From Hyphomonas adhaerens MHS-3 (GTDB lineage Bacteria; Pseudomonadota; Alphaproteobacteria; Caulobacterales; Hyphomonadaceae): a stretch of 64,000 nt of DNA. How positions within the stretch are numbered: position 1 is the first letter of the stretch; every line of letters starts with the position of its first letter. Of the stretch, positions 17,706 through 27,130 are shown piece after piece. The notes under the pieces are model-generated. The model was not told where the DNA came from and made no database searches. It saw only the letters and a list, made by a program, of their open reading frames with translations. The stretch lies in the NCBI RefSeq assembly GCF_000685235.1, contig NZ_ARYH01000003.1, positions 248,001-312,000 of the forward strand. Reading direction: 5' to 3'. The translations under genes were made by a program, and so were the position numbers.

Positions 17706-18860
17706 TCAGCTCTCCGGCCCCGCCCCGGCCGGTTTGTTGCCGCCGAACCAGCTCTGCACCAGACCCCAGGCACTGCGCGAGCCAGCCAGCGCCTTCTCTG
17801 TCGCCCTTGAGGCCGTGGAGGTGAGCCCGCCCACGCCCTTCAGCAGATCGCCGATGACCGAACCCGATTCCTCCTTCACATCCTTCAGCGCCTCGGCCGA
17901 GATGGATTTCGCCTGCCCGGCCGACCAGCCCTTGAAGCTGCGGCAGCGGCGTTTGGCGAGATAGCCGAGCTTCAGCGTCATCATCGCGTTCACCCCGCCA
18001 TCCATGACCGGCCCGGCGACGAGGCCGCCCATCCGGCCCAGCAGGCTGCCGATGACATCGCCGGTCAGATCCGTCACATCCTCCAGCGCGCGGGCGACCA
18101 CGACGATGGCGGCAACATCGCGCAGGATGCGCAGGCTGCCCCACAGGTGCGGGCGCCCGAAATAGACCCGGGCCACCTTGGCCACGAGATTCGCGTTCCG
18201 CCAAAGCACGATGAAGGCATCCACGGTACCGTTCATCGACACGGCGGTGGCGATGCCGACGCCGACAGCTTCGGCATGGATCAGCTGCTCCACCTTCTTG
18301 TCGAGCGGCTTCAGGAGCGCCTCGATATGGTCGCGCTCGAAATGCTCGAGATCGGCGGAGATCATCAGCGCCTCTTCCGGCCCGGCCTGGCGGGCACGCT
18401 GCAGAAGGGCCTGGCCGCGCAGGATGCCTTCCTCGATCGCGCCGCGCTCCTCCTGCACCAGCGGATTCTCGACCAGCATCAGCAGGTATTTCAGGTCATA
18501 GCGCAGGCGCGCGGCGAGGGCTTTCGGGGCTGGCGCGTCCGGATCGATCGCGATGGAAGGCGGTTTCGCCGCTACCGGCATGGACAGGAAGCCCATGACC
18601 GGCCGGCCCACCAGCACCACCAGCATCAGCGCCAGGATGACGATATAGGCATAGCCCAGCACCGGATGGACGTCGTCGAACAGGCGGTAGAACAGGAAGC
18701 CCTGCCCGATCACCACAAGGAAAGCGATCACGAAAAAGGCAGTGGCCGACCATTTGAGGAATTTCCAGCCCTGCGCCCATTGGGACGCAAGTTCCCACTC
18801 CGTGCCGTCCTTGGCGGGCTGGTCCGGGCCCGGTATCGCCTTGGCCTTCTTTCTGGCCAT
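17706..18860 (-). CDS. DUF697/YcjF-like inner-membrane protein
   Basis: 384 residues from the ATG at 18860 (MARKKAKAIPGPDQPAKDG), with GGAGG 9 bases upstream. The longer frame to 19061 is out of character. Two strong membrane segments (about 30-50 FLKWSATAFFVIAFLVVIGQ and 60-85 LGYAYIVILALMLVVLVG) precede a helical cytoplasmic part. The C-terminal half has the DUF697-like stretch with small-residue-rich amphipathic helices (AVGVGIATAVSMNGTVDAFI). Family members are linked to GTPase/stress-related membrane proteins; the function is unproven. It is followed by the glycine riboswitch region on the same strand. Confidence 0.75.
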   Translation of the reverse strand: MARKKAKAIPGPDQPAKDGTEWELASQWAQGWKFLKWSATAFFVIAFLVVIGQGFLFYRLFDDVHPVLGYAYIVILALMLVVLVGRPVMGFLSMPVAAKPPSIAIDPDAPAPKALAARLRYDLKYLLMLVENPLVQEERGAIEEGILRGQALLQRARQAGPEEALMISADLEHFERDHIEALLKPLDKKVEQLIHAEAVGVGIATAVSMNGTVDAFIVLWRNANLVAKVARVYFGRPHLWGSLRILRDVAAIVVVARALEDVTDLTGDVIGSLLGRMGGLVAGPVMDGGVNAMMTLKLGYLAKRRCRSFKGWSAGQAKSISAEALKDVKEESGSVIGDLLKGVGGLTSTASRATEKALAGSRSAWGLVQSWFGGNKPAGAGPES

Positions 18861-19008
18861 GTCGCGCATCCTCCCTGTTTTTAAGCTGAACTCCCTCCAT
18901 AGGTGGGATAGAGGCGGCGCAGAGGCAACAGCTTGCATCGCCGCAAGCGCGGGCGACGCCCGTGAAGGCGCTTCGTCAGAGAACAGGTTTTCGGAGGCTG
19001 GCCGCGTG

Positions 19009-19389
19009 TCAGGTTTCCGGCAGGGGCAGGTTTCCAGCAACGGCAAACGGACAAAGGCCACGCAGCGGTGCAGCTGTCATAAAGTCCGCCGGTTCAAGGC
19101 ACAAACGGGCATAGGCCAGCAACAAGGCCGTCCCATCGCAGGCCGCTGCGAGGCGCTTGTTGGAATATTCGCCCGGCGCCAGCCAGGCGCGTTCAGCCTT
19201 CTGGGACGGCAGCCAGTCAATGCTTGTCAGAAACACGCGGCCATTGGGCGAGACGCTCCAGTGATACTGCACACCCCGCCCATAGGCCGCCCGCACCGCG
19301 GCACGGAGCAACAGCACCTGGCACCAGATCAGCGGCCAGAAATACGCAAGATGCGGCGGGAAGCCCGCGGGTGGTTGGAAGAGTGACAT
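19009..19389 (-). CDS. Hypothetical protein
   Basis: 126 residues from ATG 19389 (MSLFQPPAGFPPHLAYFWPL). The N-terminal half is hydrophobic and aromatic (AYFWPLIWCQVLLLRAAVRA), possibly one membrane-associated helix. It is followed by a compact soluble part (YHWSVSPNGRVFLTSIDWLP). I do not recognise a family. The longer frame to 19539 has no better start. Composition fits the neighbouring coding sequence. Confidence 0.55.
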   Translation of the reverse strand: MSLFQPPAGFPPHLAYFWPLIWCQVLLLRAAVRAAYGRGVQYHWSVSPNGRVFLTSIDWLPSQKAERAWLAPGEYSNKRLAAACDGTALLLAYARLCLEPADFMTAAPLRGLCPFAVAGNLPLPET

Positions 19390-19591
19390 GGGCCGGAGTA
19401 TACGTCCGGGGACGGAAGTGTCGGATAAGTTTGTTTTCGCGGCAATGATTGCAGCAGGATCAGATGGCGGGAATGGTGGATAAGCCCACCACTTGCAGCC
19501 ATCGGGCGGGACGCGTGTGGAACATGACTTCCGCTGCACAAAATCCGTCTACGCCATGATCCTGCATGACCAGCCATGATCATGCCGGACT

Positions 19592-19624
19592 ATACCGGAT
19601 CACGACACGATACCGGATCACGAC
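19592..19624 (+). repeat. Short tandem direct repeat in an otherwise unremarkable intergenic region
   Basis: ATACCGGATCACGAC occurs twice with an 18-base period (19592-19606 and 19610-19624). It lies in the 331-base gap (19390-19720) between the divergent genes at 19389 and 19721. CATGATC-like words also recur just upstream. I see no other element in this gap. Confidence 0.5.
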
Positions 19625-19720
19625 GGGCCCCTGCGCGCGCACAGAAGTGTGAGCCCTTGTGATTTCAAATGGCGCACCGGGTGGTGGCAGAACGGCAGCT
19701 GCCGCAATCGGAGCCGTCAG

Positions 19721-20467
19721 ATGTCCCGTTCCCTTTCCTTGTCCGCGATCCTCGCCCTGGCAGTGCTCGCCAGCCTCAGCCTGATGGCCGCCCCGGCGAA
19801 ATCCGAGCCACCGCAAGGCACGCCCCAAGACACAGCACAGGGACGCCAGCTCGCAGAACTGTTCACCTCGCAAGGGTGTTCCTCCTGCCCGCCGGCCGAG
19901 GCGCTGTTCGCCCGGTTGGCCCAAGACCCGGACCTCGTCACCATTGAGTGGCATGTCGATTACTGGGACCAATTGCGATATGGCGGCTCGCGCTGGCAGG
20001 ACCCGTTTTCCTCCCCGGACTTCACGGCCCGGCAACGCGCCTACAACAAGGCCCTGCGCGGCACGGCCTCGGTCTACACGCCGCAAGCCATTCTGGGTGG
20101 CAAGGCGGAATTCGTCGGCTCCCGCGCCGGAGACATGAAAGCCGCCCGTGCCAGGGCCGCCGCCCCGTCCCTGCGCCTTGCCACCTGCCCCGGATCCTTG
20201 TCGGTCTCCGGCGAAGGCCGCGGGGATGTATATTTCGTCCGCCTGCTGACACAGCATGAAACGAACGTGCGAGGCGGGGAGAACAAGGGCCGCCAGCTGA
20301 AGGGCCGCAATGTTGCGCTGGGAATGGAAAAGCTGGGCCAGTATTCCGGCACGCCCGACAATTATGCCCTGCCCGTCCTGAAACCGGGGGAAAGCTGCGC
20401 CCTCTTTGTGCAGGCGCCCGGCCATGGCGCCATACTCGGCGCCGCATACTGCCCGGCCTACCCATGA
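19721..20467 (+). CDS. DUF1223-family secreted thioredoxin-like protein
   Basis: 248 residues from ATG 19721, with GGAG 8 bases upstream. It starts with a signal peptide (MSRSLSLSAILALAVLASLS...AAPAKS). The mature protein has the DUF1223 hallmark ELFTSQGCSSCPPAEAL with a CxxC-like pair, followed by VDYWDQLRYGGSRWQDPFSS and YTPQAILGG. The fold is thioredoxin-like and the protein is expected in the periplasm; the biochemical role is not established. Its stop overlaps the next gene by 4 bases. Confidence 0.88.
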   Translation: MSRSLSLSAILALAVLASLSLMAAPAKSEPPQGTPQDTAQGRQLAELFTSQGCSSCPPAEALFARLAQDPDLVTIEWHVDYWDQLRYGGSRWQDPFSSPDFTARQRAYNKALRGTASVYTPQAILGGKAEFVGSRAGDMKAARARAAAPSLRLATCPGSLSVSGEGRGDVYFVRLLTQHETNVRGGENKGRQLKGRNVALGMEKLGQYSGTPDNYALPVLKPGESCALFVQAPGHGAILGAAYCPAYP

Positions 20468-21072
20468 CCCGTCTGCGCGCCCCTGCCCGTCATGCCTGCT
20501 GGACCGCCGCTTTCCTTGCGGGCGGCCCATGGCTGTGGCTGGGCAGTTTCCTGCTGGAACGCCACCCGGCGGGCAATATCGGCTTCCTGCTCGAACGCGC
20601 GAAGCTGCACGCCAATCTCTGGCTGCTGGCGGGCGGCGTGATCTGGTATGCGGCCTGGTCGTTCGGCACGCTGTTGCTGCCCCGGCATGCGGCGGACCAC
20701 CGGCACCAGCGCACATTGCACCGGGCACTCGATGCCGCCATCGTGTGTCTCATTCCGGCTGTGGCGGCGCTGTTCTGGATCAACGGTGATCCGGACCCGC
20801 GCAATTTCCGGCGGATGATGCCGAGCGACGCCGTGTTCCTGCCCGCGCTGCTGCTCGCGGCGCTGCAGACGGTGGCCTTCATTCAGATCTGTTGCCTTGA
20901 GCGCGTGCCCGCCGCTTCAACTGCCGCTACATCCGCTCCGGCACGCGAATGCCCAGAAGGTCCAACCCGGTCTCCAGCTGTTTCAGCACGGCAGAGGCGA
21001 GGCCGAGACGGCTGGCGCGCAGCGTGGCGTCGCTCTCCGACGCAATCGGCAGGGCCGAATAGAAGCTGCTGA
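20464..21072 (+). CDS. Hypothetical four-TM membrane protein overlapping argS
   Basis: The 202-codon frame starts within the DUF1223 stop (ATGA). The first about 145 residues are a convincing membrane protein with four hydrophobic segments (for example AAFLAGGPWLWLGSFLL, LWLLAGGVIWYAAWSFGTLL, AAIVCLIPAVAALFWI, FLPALLLAALQTVAFIQ). The last about 48 residues are polar, Arg/Ser/Pro-rich and lie antisense to the end of argS (overlap 20927-21072). The tail may be a late extension after loss of an earlier stop. No family recognised. Confidence 0.6.
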   Translation: MTRLRAPARHACWTAAFLAGGPWLWLGSFLLERHPAGNIGFLLERAKLHANLWLLAGGVIWYAAWSFGTLLLPRHAADHRHQRTLHRALDAAIVCLIPAVAALFWINGDPDPRNFRRMMPSDAVFLPALLLAALQTVAFIQICCLERVPAASTAATSAPARECPEGPTRSPAVSARQRRGRDGWRAAWRRSPTQSAGPNRSC

Positions 21073-22699
21073 ACGCCTGCGCCAGATTGTAGAGATGTTC
21101 GCACAGGACATGCGGCATGCGCTTTTCGCGCGCCTGCAGGCAGGCGAAGGCAAAATTGTCGAGCTGCAGGACCAGCGCCCGCTCGGCATCGTGGCCGATG
21201 GCGATGTCGCCGGCTTCATTGCCGTCGGCTTCGGCCCGGCGCAGCAGCGATTTCACACGTACGGCGGCGTACAGCAGGTACGGCCCGGTCTTGCCTTCGA
21301 AGCTGGTGAACTTGTCGAGATCGAAGACATAGTTCGTGGTCCGTGTATTCATCAGGTCCGAGAAACGCAGTGCAGCGAGCGCGACGCTTGCGGCGACCTC
21401 TTCGCGTTCTTCCGCGCCCATGTCCTCCGGCAGCTTGCCGGCCTCGGCGATTTTCTTCTGCGCTTCTTCCAGCGCCATGGCGTTGAGATCGGCCAGCCGC
21501 AGGACGCCGCCTTCCCGGGTCTTGAAGGGTTTGCCGTCCGGGCCGTTCACGGTGCCGAAGCCGATATGTTCGAGGCGGCCCTCGTCTATCAGGCCGACCA
21601 TTTCCGCCGCGCGGAACACCTGTTCGAAGTGGAGCGCCTGGCGCTGGTCCACCACGTAGAGCATGCGCTGCGGCGTCGGCTGGAGGGTCTCCATCCGGTC
21701 CATGATCGTGGCGAGGTCTGTCGTGTGATAGCCGGTGCCGCCGCGGCTGTTGATCAGCATGACCGGCGGCATCTCTTTCTTGTCACTGTCGCGCGCGATG
21801 CGGACAATCACGGCGCCGCCGTCTTCCTCGGCAAGGCCAGCCCTCTTGAACTGCTCGACCAGGTCCGGGATCAGATCATCGACATCGCTTTCGCCCTTCC
21901 AGAGGTCGAAATGCACGTTGAGGAATTCATAGTCGATCTTCAGCGCGGCGACCGAGACATCGATGAAATGCTTCAGCAGCGCGCGATAGCCGGGGCGGCC
22001 GGCCTGAAGTTCGGCGACGGCTTTCTGGCTGCGCTCCAGCCGGGCCGGGTCGTCCTTCGCCTTGGCGCTGGCGGCCGGGTACATGCGGGCCAGATCGTCG
22101 ATCGTGACCGGCGGCTCTTCCGGGTACGGACCGGTGAAATCTGCATCGAAATAGATGAGGCCCGGCTGTTCGTCCTGAAGTTCGGTAACGAGGTGGCCCA
22201 TCTGCAGGCCCCAGTCGCCGAGGTGGACATCGCCGGTCACCTGATCGCCAAGGAAGGTCAGCAGGCGGCGCAGCGTGTCGCCGATCACGGCAGAGCGCAA
22301 ATGGCCGACATGCATGGGCTTGGCGACGTTCGGGCCGCCGAAATCGATGACGGTGACCTGCGGGTCGCTCGCGCCTTCGGCCCCGGCCATCTTCTCGCCC
22401 CGCACAGCCTCTGCCCGCGCGGCCAGCGCGTCATCGGAGACGCGGATATTGATGAAGCCCGGCCCGGCGACTTCCGCCGACAGGACCATGTCGTTTTCCT
22501 TCAGCGCCGCGGCGACCTCGGCGGCCACGTCGCGCGGGATCTTGCCGGCCTTCTTGGCCGCGCCCATCGCGCCATTGCACTGGAAGTCTGCCAGTTCGGG
22601 CTTGTCGGAGCGGCGTATATCGCCCCAGCGGGCTTCGAGGCCCATGGCCTCAAAGGCGGCGCTGGCGGCCGCCGACAGATCTTGCATCAAGCTGGCCAT
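20927..22699 (-). CDS. argS: Arginyl-tRNA synthetase
   Basis: 590 residues, a class I synthetase that charges tRNA-Arg. The HIGH motif is in GGPNVAKPMHVGHLRSAVIG. The KMSKS-equivalent region is GKPFKTREGGVLRLADL, as in other ArgS. The C-terminal DALR-type anticodon domain ends in LLGIRVPERM. The Arg-specific N-terminal domain is present (residues 1-110). A second Met (residue 5) could be the start. The gene follows the lipoprotein gene by 3 bases. Confidence 0.97.
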   Translation of the reverse strand: MASLMQDLSAAASAAFEAMGLEARWGDIRRSDKPELADFQCNGAMGAAKKAGKIPRDVAAEVAAALKENDMVLSAEVAGPGFINIRVSDDALAARAEAVRGEKMAGAEGASDPQVTVIDFGGPNVAKPMHVGHLRSAVIGDTLRRLLTFLGDQVTGDVHLGDWGLQMGHLVTELQDEQPGLIYFDADFTGPYPEEPPVTIDDLARMYPAASAKAKDDPARLERSQKAVAELQAGRPGYRALLKHFIDVSVAALKIDYEFLNVHFDLWKGESDVDDLIPDLVEQFKRAGLAEEDGGAVIVRIARDSDKKEMPPVMLINSRGGTGYHTTDLATIMDRMETLQPTPQRMLYVVDQRQALHFEQVFRAAEMVGLIDEGRLEHIGFGTVNGPDGKPFKTREGGVLRLADLNAMALEEAQKKIAEAGKLPEDMGAEEREEVAASVALAALRFSDLMNTRTTNYVFDLDKFTSFEGKTGPYLLYAAVRVKSLLRRAEADGNEAGDIAIGHDAERALVLQLDNFAFACLQAREKRMPHVLCEHLYNLAQAFSSFYSALPIASESDATLRASRLGLASAVLKQLETGLDLLGIRVPERM

Positions 22700-22702
22700 G
22701 GA

Positions 22703-23269
22703 TCAGGACCCGGCGTCCATGCGGAAGCGTTTGCCCGCGCGGTTGAACGCCAGTTCTTCTTCCGTCAGGTCGAAGCCGACCAGGATCTCGAAATTGCTGC
22801 CGGCGATGGTCTCGTCGGCGCGGGGGATGGTGATCCGGTCAATTTTCTGGGTCGCGCCGGCCAGCGGGGCATTGCCCGGGAATTTGGCCGAGACCGTATA
22901 ATATTCCTTGGCCAGAACCTTGCCGTTGCGGCGCGTTACGGCGACCCAGTAGCCAAAATCATGCTCGTTCGAATCCGCCTGATCCCCCTTGCCGAAGGCG
23001 AAATCGACCTCGATCTCGGCGGTCAGCGGATTGTCGCCGGTATAACGGCAGAAGGAGCGCACGTCGGTAATTTCGCCGGTGTAGCGGATATCGGAGTAAA
23101 GTTCGTCCGAATTGTCGCCGAATTCGACGATCCGTGCGGCATCATAGACCGATCCGACCGGCGGGCAGGCACCAGCGTTCTGGCGGCTGTCGAACGACTC
23201 GGCCAGGTCCTTGGTGCTGGAGCAGCCGGCCACCAGTGCCAGGGCGAGGATCGGTAGGATAATGCGCAT
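22703..23269 (-). CDS. Hypothetical lipoprotein
   Basis: 188 residues from ATG 23269. MRIILPILALALVAGCSST is a clear lipoprotein signal with lipobox LVAGC, so the protein is anchored in the envelope. The rest is a soluble, beta-rich domain (CPPVGSVYDAARIVEFG, VRSFCRYTGDNPLTAEIEVD, KYNG-like VTRRNGKVLAKEYYTV). No family recognised, though the pattern is common in Hyphomonadaceae-like genomes. It is directly upstream of argS on the same strand and probably co-transcribed. Confidence 0.75.
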   Translation of the reverse strand: MRIILPILALALVAGCSSTKDLAESFDSRQNAGACPPVGSVYDAARIVEFGDNSDELYSDIRYTGEITDVRSFCRYTGDNPLTAEIEVDFAFGKGDQADSNEHDFGYWVAVTRRNGKVLAKEYYTVSAKFPGNAPLAGATQKIDRITIPRADETIAGSNFEILVGFDLTEEELAFNRAGKRFRMDAGS

Positions 23270-23431
23270 GCGTTTCGCTGTCCTTCTTGGCCAGTATCTC
23301 TGGGCGTATCTCTTGGCGGGGCAGCCTGGTGGCCCCATCTGAACTTGCCCGGCCTGTGTTAAAGGGCTACGCGCCCCCGTGCAACGCCGCTAAGGCAGAC
23401 AGGTCGCCATGGCAACCGGAGACGAGATGAA

Positions 23432-24379
23432 ATGACGGAAAGGCGTCCGCTAATTATCCGCCTCGCCGCCCCGCGCGGCTTCTGCGCCGGGGTCGACCGC
23501 GCCATCCAGATCGTCGAGGAAGCGCTGCAGAAGTGGGGCGCGCCGGTCTATGTGCGCCACGAGATCGTCCACAACGCACACGTCGTGTCCCGGCTGGAGG
23601 CCATGGGGGCTGTATTCGTGGACGAACTGGACGAATGCCCGGAGGACCGCCCGGTCATCTTCTCTGCCCATGGTGTGCCCAAATCGGTGCCCGCCGAGGC
23701 GAAATCCCGCAACATGATCTTCGTCGATGCGACCTGCCCGCTGGTTTCCAAGGTGCATGTCGAGGCCGAGCGCCACGACCGCGAAGGCCGCGAAATCATC
23801 CTGATTGGCCATGCCGGTCACCCGGAAGTCATCGGCACGATGGGCCAGCTGCCACCGGGGCGCATCCACCTGATCGAAACGGTGGAGGATGCCGAAGCCT
23901 TCCAGCCGAAAGACCCGGCCAACGTCGCCTTCGTCACCCAGACAACGCTCAGCGTGGACGACACCGCCGACATTGTGGCGACCCTGCAAAGGCGCTTTCC
24001 CGGCATCTCGACCCCGCACAAGGAAGATATCTGCTACGCCACCACCAACCGCCAGGAAGCGGTGAAGGTGATCGGCGAAGGCACGGGCCTCGTCCTCGTG
24101 ATCGGGGCGGAGTCGAGCTCCAATTCCAAACGCCTCGTCGAAGTGGCCCTGCGCGCCGGGGCCGACCGGGCCGAACTGGTCGCCAGCGCCGACGACATCG
24201 ACTGGGACTGGTTCGAGGGGGTGACCCTGCTGGGCCTCACCGCCGGAGCGAGCGCACCTGAAGACCTGGTTCAGGATGTCATCGCCGCCTGCCGCGCGCG
24301 CTTCGACGTGTCCGTCCAGAAGATCGAAACCGCCCGCGAAACGGTGACGTTCAAACTGCCCCGCGTGCTGACCGCGTAA
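23432..24379 (+). CDS. ispH: 4-hydroxy-3-methylbut-2-enyl diphosphate reductase
   Basis: 315 residues. The last enzyme of the MEP isoprenoid pathway, reducing HMBPP to IPP and DMAPP with an iron-sulfur cluster. The three cluster cysteines are in [11 protein letters not shown] (about residue 18), [12 protein letters not shown] (about 101) and [11 protein letters not shown] (about 202). HxxxG/HAGHPEV and the SSSNSKRL phosphate-binding motif are also present. Divergent from the lipoprotein gene. Confidence 0.98.
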   Translation: MTERRPLIIRLAAPRGFCAGVDRAIQIVEEALQKWGAPVYVRHEIVHNAHVVSRLEAMGAVFVDELDECPEDRPVIFSAHGVPKSVPAEAKSRNMIFVDATCPLVSKVHVEAERHDREGREIILIGHAGHPEVIGTMGQLPPGRIHLIETVEDAEAFQPKDPANVAFVTQTTLSVDDTADIVATLQRRFPGISTPHKEDICYATTNRQEAVKVIGEGTGLVLVIGAESSSNSKRLVEVALRAGADRAELVASADDIDWDWFEGVTLLGLTAGASAPEDLVQDVIAACRARFDVSVQKIETARETVTFKLPRVLTA

Positions 24380-24448
24380 GGCGCCAGTCCGCCCGCTTCC
24401 CGCGTCACAGGGCGTGTGCCCGCCTTACCGAAATTTAACCCGAAAAAG

Positions 24449-24467
24449 ATGACGCCTCCGTCATTTT
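24449..24467 (+). terminator. Intrinsic terminator after ispH
   Basis: ATGACG-CCTC-CGTCAT followed by TTT, about 70 bases after the ispH stop; a 6-bp stem with a 4-base loop and a preceding A-run. Confidence 0.65.
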
Positions 24468-24558
24468 CCGTATATCGCCCGGATTTTTCAGGGTTTAGCC
24501 TTCCTTCTGTTCCGGCCGTTTCCCCCTCTCTGGCTGGGACTGACCAGGAGGAAACACC

Positions 24559-25674
24559 ATGAAAGTCCGTCTCGTTGACGCCCCGCCCAGCCAGCCACGC
24601 ACCTTTGAAGACCCCGGTGAACTGGCGGACAAGCTGACGCCGGATGATGTCGAAATCGTCCGCGAAATCTTCAACACGCCGCTGACCGGTTCCTACAATT
24701 GGGACTATGAGAGCGCGAATTCCAAAATTCGCCGCCTGTATGAGCTGGGGAAACGGTTCAACTGGAACGCCGAACTGGATGTCGACTGGGACGTGCATTT
24801 CGACAAGACCGAAGGCCCGTCTGAAGAGGGCTATAATCCCCTGCACGATCACCCGGTCTACAAGGCGATGACCGACGAACAGAAGAAGGAATATGCCTGG
24901 CGCTCTCTGGCGCAGGTTCTGTCGCAATTCCTGCACGGCGAACAGGGCGCGATGATGGTCGCCTCACAGCTCGTCTCGTGTGCGCCGACCTATGACGCCA
25001 AGCTGTATGCCGCCTCGCAGACCTTCGATGAGGCCCGCCATGTGGAAGTGTTCAACAAATACCTGCGCACGCGCTGCAATGTCGAATATCCGGTCAATCC
25101 CAGCCTCAAACTGTTGCTGGACAAGATCCTGACCGATCCGCGCTGGGACCTGAAATTCATCGGCATGCAGGTGTTGATCGAAGGCCTGGCGCTGGCCGCT
25201 TTCCAGACCATGTCACAGACGACGCGCGATCCGCTGCTGCGTCAGATCCTGCATCTCGTGATGCGGGACGAAGGCCGGCACGTCGCCTTCGGCGTCAATT
25301 ATCTGGAAGACTGGATCAAGGCGATGCCCCAGGAAGACATCGAGGAACGCGCCCAGTTCGCCTATGAGGCCTGTGCCATCATGCGCGAGCGCCTGTTCTC
25401 GACGGTGGTGGACGAGGAATTCGGCTTCGACCGCGAGGAAGCCCGCCGCATGTCGATTGACTCTGCCGGGGGCCAGGCTTTCCGGAACTTCCTCTTTGAA
25501 CGAATGATCCCGAACCTGAAACGCGTCGGCCTGCTGACCGAAAGCGTGAAACCGAAATTCGAGGCGCTTGGCGTTCTGCAGTACGAGGATGCCGCAACCG
25601 ACGCAGAAATCGATTGGGCCGCGCTCGAGCGTCCGCTGGAGACAGGCCCGATCGTGGATGTCGCAGCCGAATAG
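24559..25674 (+). CDS. Ferritin-like diiron protein
   Basis: 371 residues starting at an ATG with a strong AGGAGG site. It has the R2/ferritin-like diiron pattern: a Glu in FLHGEQGAMM, then DEARHVEVF (EAxH), a Glu in GMQVLIEGLALA and MRDEGRHVAFGV (ExxH). These supply two E and E-x-x-H pairs for a dinuclear iron (or Mn/Fe) site. Related proteins include R2-like oxidases and arylamine oxygenases; the substrate cannot be told. It stands alone between ispH and a convergent cytochrome pair. Confidence 0.85.
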   Translation: MKVRLVDAPPSQPRTFEDPGELADKLTPDDVEIVREIFNTPLTGSYNWDYESANSKIRRLYELGKRFNWNAELDVDWDVHFDKTEGPSEEGYNPLHDHPVYKAMTDEQKKEYAWRSLAQVLSQFLHGEQGAMMVASQLVSCAPTYDAKLYAASQTFDEARHVEVFNKYLRTRCNVEYPVNPSLKLLLDKILTDPRWDLKFIGMQVLIEGLALAAFQTMSQTTRDPLLRQILHLVMRDEGRHVAFGVNYLEDWIKAMPQEDIEERAQFAYEACAIMRERLFSTVVDEEFGFDREEARRMSIDSAGGQAFRNFLFERMIPNLKRVGLLTESVKPKFEALGVLQYEDAATDAEIDWAALERPLETGPIVDVAAE

Positions 25675-25693
25675 GTGGGGACGATGCGACGGG

Positions 25694-25725
25694 CCGGGGG
25701 CGCAGACTGCTGCGTCCCCGGTTTT
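25694..25725 (+). terminator. Intrinsic terminator after the ferritin-like gene
   Basis: CCGGGGGCGCAG-ACTG-CTGCGTCCCCGG followed by TTTT, 20 bases after the stop at 25674; a 12-pair stem with one G-T. It ends 6 bases before the convergent cytochrome b gene's stop. Confidence 0.85.
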
Positions 25726-25730
25726 CCGTC

Positions 25731-26408
25731 TCAGCCGCCGATATTAAGCACAGCCCACATCGCCGCGAGCGCGGCGGCCAGTGCGATGGCAAGGCGGACC
25801 CAGGACAGCTTGCTGTCGGACAGGGTGTCCCCGGCGCTGAAGTCTGCGCTGTCGCGGCGGCCCGTCACCATCGGGCGGACGAGATTGTCCTTGAAGAAAA
25901 AGAGATAGGTCACGATCGCCGCAAGGTGCAGGCCAATCAGCGCCAGCAGGATGTTGAAGCTGATCTCGTGGATCTCCGCCGCCTGACGCCCGGCCTCGAA
26001 CGAGACGAGCCTGGCGAGCGGGCCGGATTCCAGCCCGTCCACATCCACCGCGAACAGGCCGGTGCCGACCTGCACGCACAGCGCCACCAGGATGGCGATC
26101 ACGCTGAGCGTGCCGGCAGGATTGTGCCCGAAGCTCGGCTTGTGGACCCCGCTGCGCAGGGCCTTGAAATAGCCAAGCAGCGCCGACGGGCCGATGCGCC
26201 AACTGCCAAACCGGGCCGTTTGCGAGCCGATCAGCCCCCAAACGAACCGGAAGGTGAGCAGGCCGACAAGGATCATGCCCGTCCGCCTGTGCCAGTCCAT
26301 CACGCCATTCTCGGCCGTCCACCACATGGCAGCGACAAGAAGCACGAGCGACCAGTGGAACAGGCGCAGGGCGCCGTCCCAGACGAGGATACGCTGACTG
26401 CCGGCCAT
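25731..26408 (-). CDS. Cytochrome b561-type membrane protein
   Basis: 225 residues with four or five membrane segments and heme-ligating His positions in the usual places: RLFHWSLVLLVAAMWW (TM1), MDWHRRTGMILVGLL (TM2), AEIHEISFNILLALIGLHLAAIV (TM3-4). It also has the start motif VWDGALRLFHW typical of cytochrome b/b6-domain proteins. It likely passes electrons between the quinone pool or a donor and the adjacent cytochrome c, whose gene ends 6 bases upstream. Confidence 0.88.
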   Translation of the reverse strand: MAGSQRILVWDGALRLFHWSLVLLVAAMWWTAENGVMDWHRRTGMILVGLLTFRFVWGLIGSQTARFGSWRIGPSALLGYFKALRSGVHKPSFGHNPAGTLSVIAILVALCVQVGTGLFAVDVDGLESGPLARLVSFEAGRQAAEIHEISFNILLALIGLHLAAIVTYLFFFKDNLVRPMVTGRRDSADFSAGDTLSDSKLSWVRLAIALAAALAAMWAVLNIGG

Positions 26409-26414
26409 GACGGA

Positions 26415-26945
26415 TCAGTCGTCTTCGCGGAATGTTTCGTGGCAGGATTTGCAGGTGCCGCCGGTTGTGGCGAAGGCTGCGCCGATCGCCGCCATGTCAC
26501 CGGTTTCCGCGGCTGTTGCGAGACCGCCTGCTGCCATCTGGAAGTCAGAGAGCTTCTCGGTGAAGAGGTCCGGCTGTTCCCAGATTGCCGGCAGGGCATC
26601 GGTTTTCACGCCGGAGTCCGGACCGGTGCCTGCCGGGAACCAGTCCGCCATCCCTTCGGATTCGACCGGCACGCTGGCCGCCGCGGCCTGGATGGCCGCC
26701 ATGTCCGGCTCACTGGCCTTCAGCTGGTCGCTGATCGTCTTGAAGGCCTTGCCCATTTTCTTCAGCTGGCCCTGGCGCAGTTCGATCTGCTCTTTCGGGG
26801 TCATGCCATTGTCCAGCACGACTTCTTCGGCAGCGGGGGCCGCAGCGTCGGCCTCGGGTGCGCTGTTGTCACTGCCGCCGCAAGCGGCCAGCAGGGAGGC
26901 GCCGGCAATCGCGGCAAGGGCAAATGTGGTTTGGCGAATCTTCAT
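26415..26945 (-). CDS. Cytochrome c (c'/c-556 type), probable lipoprotein
   Basis: 176 residues from ATG 26945 with GGAG 6 bases upstream. The N terminus is a lipoprotein-like signal (ALAAIAGASLLAACGGSD). The single heme motif CKSCH is near the C terminus (TGGTCKSCHETFRED), as in four-helix cytochrome c'/c-556 proteins. The fifth-ligand region at the helix 1 Met/Lys is MTPKEQIELRQGQLKKMGK. It forms an operon with the cytochrome b gene. Confidence 0.88.
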   Translation of the reverse strand: MKIRQTTFALAAIAGASLLAACGGSDNSAPEADAAAPAAEEVVLDNGMTPKEQIELRQGQLKKMGKAFKTISDQLKASEPDMAAIQAAAASVPVESEGMADWFPAGTGPDSGVKTDALPAIWEQPDLFTEKLSDFQMAAGGLATAAETGDMAAIGAAFATTGGTCKSCHETFREDD

Positions 26946-27130
26946 GCAAGTCTCCATGGGCTTTCCCATAGGGACGGTAAGCGAAGCCCCCCGGCGGTGC
27001 AATCGAAACCGGGGCGTCATGCGGCAAAGCGAACCGGTTGCCCATGAAGGGCGCACATCGGACGCGCCGGTCTTTTGCCGCGTGCAGCGAATTGTTCAAA
27101 TCTGCCGCGCAATCTGGCATAAGGCCCGCC

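Noticed and set aside
19592..19624. CRISPR-like or iteron array
   Set aside because: There are only two copies of a 15-base unit with an 18-base period; no origin, replication gene or further repeats occur nearby.
20897..23257. A 786-codon plus-strand frame over argS and the lipoprotein gene
   Set aside because: It mirrors argS, which has all class I motifs; long antisense frames are common at this base composition.
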